Assembly (NCBI GenBank): GCA_905182125.1
Contig: CAJJAV010000027.1
Span: forward strand, 24,607 to 88,606
DNA: 64,000 nt
Direction: 5' to 3'
From: an uncultured Candidatus Poseidoniales archaeon
Lineage (GTDB): Archaea; Thermoplasmatota; Poseidoniia; Poseidoniales; Poseidoniaceae
A program made the translations under genes and the position numbers. Below are positions 9,900-19,047 of the stretch, piece after piece (the first letter of the stretch is position 1; each line of letters starts with the position of its first letter). The notes beneath the pieces were generated by a model, which was not told the origin of the DNA, ran no database searches, and was given only the letters and a program-made list of their open reading frames with translations.

Positions 9900-11503
9900 C
9901 CGAGGTATTCTTCGAACTTAGGCACCTTGAACTCTCCACCATTAAATTCAGGTTCATCCACTGTTTCGTGGACAGGCGGTGTTCGGGCAATGGAACTTTG
10001 TTTTAGGTTTGGGTGATAGTAGGAATAGACAAGATCACCACTGGAATCTGGTTGCTCAATCCATTCAATGAAGGCTGTTGGTGTGTGAAGCAGCCATTTA
10101 TTGTTGACCACATCAACTTGGCCTTGGACGAAACATTTAGACAGAACTATATTGTTTTCATTGCACCAACTTTCACTCATTGGTAGTTGGATGTAACCCC
10201 ATGCGTGCGCTTCCCATTCCCAGTTCGGTTTTGCAAGTGCACCAAAGACATACCAGCCAGGTATTTTATTGACACGGAGGAGTGCTAAGAAGGCATTTGT
10301 TTGTTCATCACAATCACCTGTTCCTGCTTCGAGGCATTCAGCACCACTTCGAGCTTCGCCATAGAGTGGTGCACTCCCGGGCGCATCGCTGTCATATGTT
10401 GCGGAAACGTGAAGATAGTCGAAGGCAGCACGTGCGTAAGCGTAGGCGTTTTGGCTCTCTCCCTCTGGAAGATTTTGTGATATGATATTTGATGCTTCGA
10501 CCACTTTTTCATGTTGGGAATCAATCGCCCATCCGCCAAGCGATCTTGGATCCTTCGTGCTTGGTCCCCTGTCGTACCATTTTATCCCTTTGAATTGTTG
10601 TGAATCACCGGTAGGGTCCCGTGAGGCAATATCTTCGAACGTACCACTGTTCTCCATGTTGATCCCATACTCAACGCCTTCGACGCGTGAATCAACACGG
10701 CTGGAATCCCACCAAGAGTGGGCGTTGCTTGTGAGGGAAATTGAATATTTGATCTTCGAACTTTCCCCGACTCCTAAGTTGGTCTTGACTTTGACACAGA
10801 CCCCCACACCGCAGAAGTTGTTCCCGTTGCCGTGTCCTGGCCACCAGATTTCGTGGCCGTTGGAAGTGGTAATTTTTTCTTCGAATGAACGTTCCGGTAC
10901 TCCGTTAAGAGGTATGTCAATTGGTTCTCCACCGTCGATGGACATTGTTATTTGATTAATTTTTTGGATGGTTGCAGTGGGATGGGCAGCACTACCATCT
11001 GTGTAGGTGAATTGCGTTAGCGAACCGTTGAAGGACTGAACATCCGAGGGGATGATGAAGTTTTCAATCGAATAACCTCCCTGCGTACTGCTCGCCTGGA
11101 CATCGATGCTCTTGGCAATCGTGTAGGTTGATTCGAAGGGGTAGATGTGGTGTGCTGCGGTTTTCATGAGGATGTTCTCCTTGACTGCTGCGTAATTGGC
11201 GATGGTGGCTTCTTGAATTGTAGGGGAAGTAAAAACGAACGCAATAAAAACGACCATAATCAACATCCTTGAACGGTTCCTTGTTCGTTTCATGATGTTC
11301 TTAGATCGCCCTGTGTGCGTTTGAATGACTCCTCGTCCGGTTGGTCTCTTGGTCATTTTGTATGCGGTGTCAGCCGTTCCCTGGTTGAACTGTTGTTCCA
11401 TGGCGAAGCTTTTCGAGCGGATATTTGCTAGAACGCGCCCGCAAGAATAGCAAATGGTATCACCCGTTTGAGTGAGACTCTGGCAATAAGGGCAGGAACC
11501 CAT
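9896..11503 (-). CDS. Membrane-anchored transglutaminase-like protein with N-terminal zinc ribbon
   Basis: N-terminal CPYCQSLTQTGDTICYSCG, TM segment MLIMVVFIAFVFTSP, transglutaminase-like AECLEAGTGDCDEQTNAFLALLR and HAWGYIQL. Confidence 0.7.
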   Translation of the reverse strand: MGSCPYCQSLTQTGDTICYSCGRVLANIRSKSFAMEQQFNQGTADTAYKMTKRPTGRGVIQTHTGRSKNIMKRTRNRSRMLIMVVFIAFVFTSPTIQEATIANYAAVKENILMKTAAHHIYPFESTYTIAKSIDVQASSTQGGYSIENFIIPSDVQSFNGSLTQFTYTDGSAAHPTATIQKINQITMSIDGGEPIDIPLNGVPERSFEEKITTSNGHEIWWPGHGNGNNFCGVGVCVKVKTNLGVGESSKIKYSISLTSNAHSWWDSSRVDSRVEGVEYGINMENSGTFEDIASRDPTGDSQQFKGIKWYDRGPSTKDPRSLGGWAIDSQHEKVVEASNIISQNLPEGESQNAYAYARAAFDYLHVSATYDSDAPGSAPLYGEARSGAECLEAGTGDCDEQTNAFLALLRVNKIPGWYVFGALAKPNWEWEAHAWGYIQLPMSESWCNENNIVLSKCFVQGQVDVVNNKWLLHTPTAFIEWIEQPDSSGDLVYSYYHPNLKQSSIARTPPVHETVDEPEFNGGEFKVPKFEEYLG

Positions 11504-11633
11504 GCTTGTTTGGCTGGGCGGGCGTTGTATAACCGTTGTGTGCGGTACGCCCGATAAATGCTTATTTCAGATGAGGGGAGTTTTCGAAGGTTAAAGGGCG
11601 TACTGCTGTGAAGTAGGTGTAACCTTACCTATC

Positions 11634-12398
11634 TTAATTGATTTGTTCTGCCGGTTCAGGCACAAGACGGCCTTCTCTGATCTGCCGCGCCCACATTTTT
11701 CGGAGACGCTTTTTGCCTTCACTTGGGATTGAATCCCAAATCCATTCGTTCGCTCTTCTGTTGATCAAAAGCGAGAACGGTACGATGAACACCCAAGCCA
11801 GGGGGTCGACAACAGCAAATGCAAACATGACAAGATAAGCGCAGCGCCAAAATGTGGTCCGGAGCACAGCACCCCAGCGTTTCCCTTCCAGCATCAAATG
11901 GCCATGAAAACAACAAATCAGGGCTTCTGTTCTCGGTGCAAAGATGGCAAAACCAAGGACGGTAATGATAAGTCTGAAACTAAAAACAGTCTCTGTTATT
12001 TCGTAAACACGGTACAAGTGCAGCATACCAACCATGGCTCCAATGGCCAAGCCAAGGGCCCAGCCACTGGTTGGCTGAGAGGATCCCGAACGAACACGTT
12101 CTCTTCGCAGCAGCAAATGTGCTGCAACCGACGCCACAAGACAAACAAAGAGTAAATTGATTGGATTCACCACTGCTGCATCTTGGTTCTGAACCATGCC
12201 GAGGTAGGGGACGAGAATGAAATTATGCGATACTGAAGCATAGACCCCACCAACCAAGATCCCCCAAAATACGTTGCTCCATGCAGTTGGCAAATCATAG
12301 AAACCGGAATACTTTGTCATCACACCGCGCCAGCCAAGCGTCATTCCAATCAATGAGGTGACCGCCGCTGCCTGAAACAGAAGGAAGGATGTGGCCAT
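11634..12398 (-). CDS. Polytopic membrane protein of unknown function
   Basis: Hydrophobic ORF, likely start MATSFLLFQAAAVTSLIG. Divergent to the ArsA-like gene. Confidence 0.55.
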   Translation of the reverse strand: MATSFLLFQAAAVTSLIGMTLGWRGVMTKYSGFYDLPTAWSNVFWGILVGGVYASVSHNFILVPYLGMVQNQDAAVVNPINLLFVCLVASVAAHLLLRRERVRSGSSQPTSGWALGLAIGAMVGMLHLYRVYEITETVFSFRLIITVLGFAIFAPRTEALICCFHGHLMLEGKRWGAVLRTTFWRCAYLVMFAFAVVDPLAWVFIVPFSLLINRRANEWIWDSIPSEGKKRLRKMWARQIREGRLVPEPAEQIN

Positions 12399-12487
12399 GG
12401 TTGTTGGTACGCATCGCCCTTCATCAAAGCGTTGCCTCGTCTTTGCCCCATCGTTGGATTCAAAGACCCCGATGCTTTGGTTGGAAC

Positions 12488-13747
12488 ATGGCACGACTGT
12501 TGTTGTTCGGTGGAAAAGGTGGCGTTGGCAAGACGACCACATCGGCAGCTACTGCTGTATGGCTCGCAGATTCAGGTCTTCGTGTCCTTCTTGTTTCCAG
12601 TGATCCGGCTCACTCCACTTCGGACTCTTTAGGGGTGGAATTGGGCTCCGAGCCCAGCGAAGTCGCCGGTGTGAAGGGACTCTTCGGATTGGAAATGGAT
12701 CCTGAATCTAAAATCTCTTCAATTCTTCCTAAAATGGGTGAAATGATGAATGGTATGAATGGAAAAGGGGGCCTCGGCGGGCTTGGTGGATTGAGCATGA
12801 TGCTTGATCCAAACGCCAAGGAGGAAATGGAATCTGTACGAGATGAGGTGAAAACTTCGGACATGGTGATTCCTGGCCTCGATGAAGCGTTGGCGTTTGA
12901 TGAATTGCTGCGTCATGTGGAAGATCCTTCTTGGGATGTCATCGTCTTTGACACCGCCCCAACCGGTCACACACTACGGTTCTTATCGCTCCCTGAACTT
13001 ATCGAATCTTGGTCTGAACGCCTTATTCGGATGATGAGGGTTTCGGGCGGTTTGCGGTCGATGTTGTTTGGTCGTAAGGAAAGTGATGCAATGAAAGACG
13101 AACTTGAACGTTTTCGACGTCGAGTGCTCCATGTTCGTCGAGTTCTCTCAAATGAAGACATCACATCGTTTACGCTTGTTACCATCCCTGAGCGGATGGG
13201 GATTAACGAGACCTTACGAGCCCACACTTCATTGCGTGAATATCAACTTCCTGTCCCCAATTGCCTCGTGAATCGTTTGACACCAGAATTTGATCACCCT
13301 TTCCTTGCTCACCGTCGCGCTGCGGAACTTGGCCGTGTTGAAGAATTAACCACAAGCATGCCAGATGTCAACATAGCGACAATGGAATTGCTTGACGATG
13401 AAGTCGTGGGGCTCGATTCCCTTCGGGCTGTTGGTGTTCGCCTCTACGGCGAAGTTCAACCCCACCCAGCTGACCTCGGACCTCACACGATTGGGAGTGC
13501 GCTAAAACATTCTATACACCGAGGTATGACGAGGGAGATAGACGGTGAATTCGAGCGTATATCACTTCACTATCCAGGCATTGATCGTGATGATCTTTCC
13601 TTGCGAAGTGAAGATGGAATCCTGTTCGTAGGATTGAATGGTCGTGAGCGAGAAGTAGTCACCAGTGTCCCGACGAAAGCAAGCAGAGTAAAGGCCAAAC
13701 TCGACGGCGATGTTCTTCACCTCGATGTGCCACTGGACCAAGAATAG
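12488..13747 (+). CDS. ArsA/GET3-family anion-transporting (tail-anchored protein targeting-like) ATPase
   Basis: MARLLLFGGKGGVGKTTTSAATAVWLADSGLRVLLVSSDPAHSTSDSLG deviant Walker A, and FDTAPTGHTLRFLSLPE. Confidence 0.9.
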   Translation: MARLLLFGGKGGVGKTTTSAATAVWLADSGLRVLLVSSDPAHSTSDSLGVELGSEPSEVAGVKGLFGLEMDPESKISSILPKMGEMMNGMNGKGGLGGLGGLSMMLDPNAKEEMESVRDEVKTSDMVIPGLDEALAFDELLRHVEDPSWDVIVFDTAPTGHTLRFLSLPELIESWSERLIRMMRVSGGLRSMLFGRKESDAMKDELERFRRRVLHVRRVLSNEDITSFTLVTIPERMGINETLRAHTSLREYQLPVPNCLVNRLTPEFDHPFLAHRRAAELGRVEELTTSMPDVNIATMELLDDEVVGLDSLRAVGVRLYGEVQPHPADLGPHTIGSALKHSIHRGMTREIDGEFERISLHYPGIDRDDLSLRSEDGILFVGLNGREREVVTSVPTKASRVKAKLDGDVLHLDVPLDQE

Positions 13748-13774
13748 TCCACCAGTGTCCATGAATGCATTCAA

Positions 13775-15169
13775 ATGGGGAAGCCGCTAGGCCATCACAT
13801 GGCACTTGAAGGACTTTCTCGTGGCATTTTCCGCTCCATTGGCTTGCTCAAGAATAAGCGTAAGTTGGATGATGAAGAATTGCGTGAGATGACTCGCAGT
13901 CTTCGACGTGCCCTCCAAGAAGCTGATTTCAACGTCCGCCAAACAAAAGAAATTGTAGAGCGTATGGAAACCCGCCTCCTCGAAGAAGAACCAAGGCGTG
14001 GCATTACACTCCAAACTCATGCAATGAACATTCTCTACACAGAACTGGTCCGACTTCTCGGTCCGGGCCATGAATTCCAACCACATGGAGCCACCTTACT
14101 TCTCGTCGGTCTTTACGGACAAGGAAAAACAACGACCACTGCAAAGCTTGCAGAATGGTACCGTAAAAAACACGGCTTGCGTGTCGCCGTGATCGAAGCT
14201 GACGTTCACAGACCTGGGGCGTATGCTCAACTGACTCAATTATTGGAAGACACCAATGTCCAAGTCTATGGGGAACCAGAAACCAAGGATGCACCAACCA
14301 TTGTTCGCAACGGTCTGAAGGCTTGTGCTGCGGCCGATCTCGTGATTGTTGACACCGCAGGGCGACACCAACTCGATCAAGAACTGGTCGATGAACTTGA
14401 GCAAATTTCCGGATTGACACGAGCGAACGAACGCTGGCTTGTCATCGATGCACAGGTTGGACAAGCAGCTGGTCCCGTCGCCGCGTCATTCCACACACTC
14501 GCAGGGGTAACCGGCATTGTCATCACCAAACTCGACGGTACAGCACGCGGTGGTGGGGCCCTTTCAGCGGTGGCTGCGACAGGTGCACCGATTGTTCACA
14601 TTGGTGTGGGTGAAAACATTGGAGATCTTGAAAAGTTCGAGTCCGATCGTTTCATCTCTCGTTTGCTCGGAATGGGCGATATTCAGGGTCTCATTGATTT
14701 GGCACCAGAGGACATGGACGAAGAAGAAGCCATGCGACTCACTCAACGTTTGATGAGCGGCCGATTTACCCTCAATGACATGTACAAACAAATGGAAATG
14801 ATGGCCAAAGTCGGCACCATTGACAAACTTATGTCCTTCCTTCCAGGCAGCATGCTCGGTGGAATGGGTGCTATGTCAAAGGGCCAAAAGGAAGCCATGC
14901 AAGGGAACCTTGACCGCTACCGAACCATCATGGACAGCATGACGGCATGGGAAAAGAACGAACCAGCGAAAATTAAAGCTGACCGTATTCGAAGGGTTGC
15001 CCGCGGTTCTGGTGTCCGAGAGAAGGATGTCCGAGAATTGATTGCGCAGTGGAACCGCTCACGTAAAATGATGAAGGGCATGGGCGGAAATCGTAAACTC
15101 AACAAACAAATGCGGAAGATGATGAAGGATGGAGAGATGGACATGGACCCGTCTTCCTTCGGCATGTGA
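13775..15169 (+). CDS. srp54: Signal recognition particle 54 kDa protein
   Basis: GLYGQGKTTTTAKLAEWY, DTAGRHQLD, TKLDGTARGGGALS. Met-rich M domain at C-terminus. Confidence 0.92.
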   Translation: MGKPLGHHMALEGLSRGIFRSIGLLKNKRKLDDEELREMTRSLRRALQEADFNVRQTKEIVERMETRLLEEEPRRGITLQTHAMNILYTELVRLLGPGHEFQPHGATLLLVGLYGQGKTTTTAKLAEWYRKKHGLRVAVIEADVHRPGAYAQLTQLLEDTNVQVYGEPETKDAPTIVRNGLKACAAADLVIVDTAGRHQLDQELVDELEQISGLTRANERWLVIDAQVGQAAGPVAASFHTLAGVTGIVITKLDGTARGGGALSAVAATGAPIVHIGVGENIGDLEKFESDRFISRLLGMGDIQGLIDLAPEDMDEEEAMRLTQRLMSGRFTLNDMYKQMEMMAKVGTIDKLMSFLPGSMLGGMGAMSKGQKEAMQGNLDRYRTIMDSMTAWEKNEPAKIKADRIRRVARGSGVREKDVRELIAQWNRSRKMMKGMGGNRKLNKQMRKMMKDGEMDMDPSSFGM

Positions 15170-15253
15170 CCAAAACAACCCTGAATCAAACTCAGATTCA
15201 CTTGCCCGTAGCATCAGTTGGATGGAGATGTTTTTACCCTGTTCTCCTGACCG

Positions 15254-18200
15254 TTGGTTATGCGTCTCTCTGTGTTTTTGGTTACAGTCGTGTTACTCGT
15301 GGTCTCATGTTCGCCCATGATGCAATTCGGTGATGTCCCAATTTCCAATCAAGAACTCGTTATCGACGAAGTCCAACACAGCGCCAAAAACAGCGCGAAC
15401 TTCACAATCTCGCCCAGCAGCGGCTGGACAACGGGTGGCGAGGAAATCACGATTACTGGAACTGGCTTCCTTGACATGGCATACAAGAACGTCACCAGCG
15501 ATGGCGAAGCCTACACGTGGACAACGACAACAGCGAACTATGTTTCATCCAGCGGCTGGAATCCTTCTATTGGCGTCGACTCAAATGGAACAGTTCACAT
15601 TGTCCATGTCATTTTGGATAGCGATGAATTATGGCACAGCACCTATGATGGTTCCACATGGAGTCATGCGAAAATCAGGAATTGTGATTGTAGAAATATT
15701 GATCTCGTTATTGACAGCAATGACAATGTTCATATCGCTCATTACAACAATGGTTACCTACTCTATTCCATGTATGATGGAACATCATGGACAAATGATT
15801 GGAGTAAGTCCGGTGTGGAGAACGACCAAATCTCCATAGCCCTGGATGCGAATGACCAGCCACATATTTCCTACTCAAGGGATGGATACATCTGTAACGC
15901 GGCGTTGCTCTCCTACTATGATGGGTCATCATGGTCCACCGTCACTTTGGATGACTCGACCACATACATTGGTTGTGACTCTTCACTTGCGATTGACTCC
16001 AACGGCTTTGTCCATGTTGCATACAGGCACCATGGCAACATGGACATGAAGATTGCTTCGAACATCAGTGGTTCATGGCAACGGTACACCGTCGATAACG
16101 GCAATGGTGTGGGCTATCACAGCGCTATGGCTGTCGACTCAAACGATGAACTTCATGTTGTTTATGCCTCCAATGCTGCCGGAAATACCGCATACTTTGC
16201 AGACGGTGCCTCCGGTTCGGCTTGGGCAGTTTCAAGCCAGGGCAACTCAAGAAACACGTTTAGCATGTACATTGACCAATTTGACATCGTTCACATTTCG
16301 GAATACAATGGGGGCTCAAACCTTGGTTACAGTATGGTGGCTTCAGGGGCCTCACGCCAATCGATGACTGTCGACAACGTTGGAGACGTAGGCTATGGGA
16401 ATGATATTGTTGTTGATGACAATAACATGGTTCACATCGCCTATTATGATTCTTCAAACAAGGTCCTAAAGTACGCCAACCGCTCCACTGGGATGTACCT
16501 TAATCATGAAATCACGGTCCAATTCGGCTCTTATGGTTCCGTGACAGGAACCGTCGTGAACGACACCACCATTCGAGTCACAACGCCAAGTGCGGGCTCA
16601 GTGGCGGAACAAGTTGATTTGAAGCTCTTCGGCGACCAAGGGTCGTCGCTTGATTTGGGCCTTGTGTTCCAGTATGTATCCCCTGATGATGTCGACATGG
16701 ACGGTGTGCTTAACGATCAAGACGATTGTCCAAATCTGGCTGGGACTTCGGCAGTTGACCTCACTGGCTGCCCCGATAGCGACGGTGATGGCTACAGCGA
16801 CACAGGCGATGCATTCCCGAACAATGCTGGGGAATGGATGGACAGCGATGGAGATGGTGTTGGTGACAACAGCGATGTGTTCCCAACGGATGCCACTGAA
16901 TCGATGGATTCTGACGGCGACGGTGTGGGCGATAACAGCGATGCGTTCCCGTATGATGCCAACGAAACATCCGACTCAGACAGCGATGGTGTTGGGGACA
17001 ACACAGATGTGTTCCCGCTTGATTACTTCGAATACCAAGACAGCGATGGCGATGGCGTTGGCGACAATGGCGATGCGTTCCCATTCGATGGCAACGAAAC
17101 GATGGATTCCGATGGCGATGGTGTTGGCGACAACGCCGATGCGTTCCCGAACGATGCCTCGGAAACGACGGACACGGACGGTGACGGAATTGGTGACAAT
17201 GCCGATCAATACCCCCTCATCGACAACTTCCTCGACACCGATGGCGACACGATCGTCGACTTACTCGATGTGTTCCCGACAGATCAAACTCAATGGATGG
17301 ATGCTGATGGCGACGGCTACGGCGACAACACCACAGGAAACAACCCGGATGCCTTCCCATCACTTTCCTCTCAATGGTCGGATGTCGATGGCGATGGGTA
17401 CGGCGATAATTGGGGCAATGCTTCATGGAACACAACGGCCGGATTCACCGGGGTTGGCCAGTACGTTGAGGGCGCACTTATGTCGGATTTCTGTCCTCAA
17501 ATAGCCGGCACATCAACTGCCAGCGGGTTCTTTGGATGCGCTGATGATGACGGGGATGGTATCCCTAACATGTTTGAGATCGTTGAAGTTATTGAAGTGG
17601 ATACAGATGGAGACGGCGTCCAAGACGCGAGCGATCGTTGCCCAGGTACAGACCCAGGCGCAACGGTCGACAGCGATGGTTGCGAACTGGTCGTCAAGTC
17701 CGATGAACCCCTCCAAACCTCAAACGATGCCTTCTTTTCTGGAGAGGTCGCTCAAAGCGTTGGTATGGGTGCCATTTTAGTAGCCATCTTTTCACTCTTA
17801 CAAACAAATCTTGTCGCAGCAATGCTCCCAGATGCGTTCCGCTGGGTTCAGGTCTTTAGACAATCAAACAAACTCACCAAAGAGGAAAAGAACGAACTCA
17901 CCTACCTTCAATCCCTCGTTCGAGGGTATGCGGACGATGTTGAAACCCTACGAGAGGAGCTGCAGCAGATGAAATCAGACCTCACTTCGAGATTTATGAA
18001 CAATGAAATCAAGAAAGACACTCGAGAAAAGATCCTTCTGGTGATTGATGAACTCATTGCAGCCCCCGCTGAACAAATCCAAATCATTGCACTTGACCAT
18101 GGTTATTTTGGACTTGAAGGGACCATTGATTCGAGTGAACGATATGCTTTGCTCGAGGAAGAAATGGCCATGCGAGACTCCGATATGAGCCCCGATTCCA

Positions 18201-18328
18201 ACCCCTCCATGGATCTTCAAGGGAGCGTTGCAGAAGATGGATATGAGTACGTAGAATTCCCAGCAAACAGCGGTGTTTGGTTCATCCGAGATTCAACCAC
18301 TCGTCAATGGATGGTATGGGAACAATGA
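15254..18328 (+). CDS. Large secreted/surface protein: IPT/TIG-like domain, propeller-like repeats, thrombospondin type-3-like Asp-rich repeats, C-terminal TM and coiled region
   Basis: Signal-like N-terminus; ISPSSGWTTGGEEITITGTGF (IPT/TIG); DSNGTVHIVHV-type repeats; tandem DSDGDGVGDNSDAFPxDAxE repeats; terminal GYEYVEFPANSGVWFIRDSTTRQWMVWEQ. Confidence 0.8.
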   Translation: MVMRLSVFLVTVVLLVVSCSPMMQFGDVPISNQELVIDEVQHSAKNSANFTISPSSGWTTGGEEITITGTGFLDMAYKNVTSDGEAYTWTTTTANYVSSSGWNPSIGVDSNGTVHIVHVILDSDELWHSTYDGSTWSHAKIRNCDCRNIDLVIDSNDNVHIAHYNNGYLLYSMYDGTSWTNDWSKSGVENDQISIALDANDQPHISYSRDGYICNAALLSYYDGSSWSTVTLDDSTTYIGCDSSLAIDSNGFVHVAYRHHGNMDMKIASNISGSWQRYTVDNGNGVGYHSAMAVDSNDELHVVYASNAAGNTAYFADGASGSAWAVSSQGNSRNTFSMYIDQFDIVHISEYNGGSNLGYSMVASGASRQSMTVDNVGDVGYGNDIVVDDNNMVHIAYYDSSNKVLKYANRSTGMYLNHEITVQFGSYGSVTGTVVNDTTIRVTTPSAGSVAEQVDLKLFGDQGSSLDLGLVFQYVSPDDVDMDGVLNDQDDCPNLAGTSAVDLTGCPDSDGDGYSDTGDAFPNNAGEWMDSDGDGVGDNSDVFPTDATESMDSDGDGVGDNSDAFPYDANETSDSDSDGVGDNTDVFPLDYFEYQDSDGDGVGDNGDAFPFDGNETMDSDGDGVGDNADAFPNDASETTDTDGDGIGDNADQYPLIDNFLDTDGDTIVDLLDVFPTDQTQWMDADGDGYGDNTTGNNPDAFPSLSSQWSDVDGDGYGDNWGNASWNTTAGFTGVGQYVEGALMSDFCPQIAGTSTASGFFGCADDDGDGIPNMFEIVEVIEVDTDGDGVQDASDRCPGTDPGATVDSDGCELVVKSDEPLQTSNDAFFSGEVAQSVGMGAILVAIFSLLQTNLVAAMLPDAFRWVQVFRQSNKLTKEEKNELTYLQSLVRGYADDVETLREELQQMKSDLTSRFMNNEIKKDTREKILLVIDELIAAPAEQIQIIALDHGYFGLEGTIDSSERYALLEEEMAMRDSDMSPDSNPSMDLQGSVAEDGYEYVEFPANSGVWFIRDSTTRQWMVWEQ
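16775..17422 (+). repeat. In-gene tandem repeat of about 66 bp (22 aa) units, TSP3-like Ca-binding motif
   Basis: About nine consecutive D-x-DGDG-x-GDN-x-D-x-FP units read from the translation, mostly 22 aa apart. Confidence 0.85.
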
Positions 18329-18391
18329 TTCAATTTCAATTTAGAGTCCCACTTCGACACCATTGAATGGTTCTGAGCGCTGGTTGTGTCC

Positions 18392-19010
18392 ATGGCACAG
18401 ATGCGAACAATCCTCGCACTCGCGCTTGTGGTCTTGCTCACGTTGTCTTTGGGCGTGCGAAGAAGAAGGCCTTTTCGGCTCACTGGCCTACGTTGAACAC
18501 TTGCCCGAAAACATCTCTGTCCGCGCCTAGATGAACTTCGACATGGTGTCCCTCAACTATCCCATTATTCCACTGTCAGATCCACTGATTGGACCGGGTG
18601 GCGAAGTGTTTTCTGCAGCCAAGTACGATTGGACCATCAGCATCGCTGGAGCGAATCAGGAAAACATGGAGCGAATGCATGAGTGGATCGGCACCATCAT
18701 CAATGATGATTTAGATTACAAACCAACCGAAGCAAACCCAATCACGTGGGAGATCGCTGAATCATGCGCTTCGGACCACTGGGCATTCTTTTCAGAAGGT
18801 TATCCAACCTTCAACTTCTTCAGCCCCGGGGGGATATATCCTTCAGGCAAGAATGGCATTCCCCTTCCGATACCTTGGAGTTCATGACCGCTAAAGCAGG
18901 CGGCCAAGAAGGAATGGAAAGTGGATTCAACAGTTTGGTCTGGGTTCACTTGACCTCTTTGTTCGAGTTGACAACGCTGAAGATTTCCACGGCACGTGGA
19001 CAGAGTGAAC
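18392..19010 (+). pseudogene. Decayed M28-family (Zn-dependent) aminopeptidase
   Basis: Signal peptide MAQMRTILALALVVLLTLSLG. Frame change then gives CEEEGLFGSLAYVEHLPENISVRA-stop-MNFDMV, later SCASDHWAFFSEGYPTFNFFS. A further frame change gives HSPSDTLEFMTAKAGGQEGMESGF. Confidence 0.75.
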
Positions 19011-19047
19011 TTGGATTCGTTTCCGCTTCCCGTTTTGAGCGACCGGC

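Noticed and set aside
16650-17504. 284-aa plus-strand ORF with Thr/Met/Arg repeats
   Set aside because: Alternate frame of the TSP3-like repeat array.
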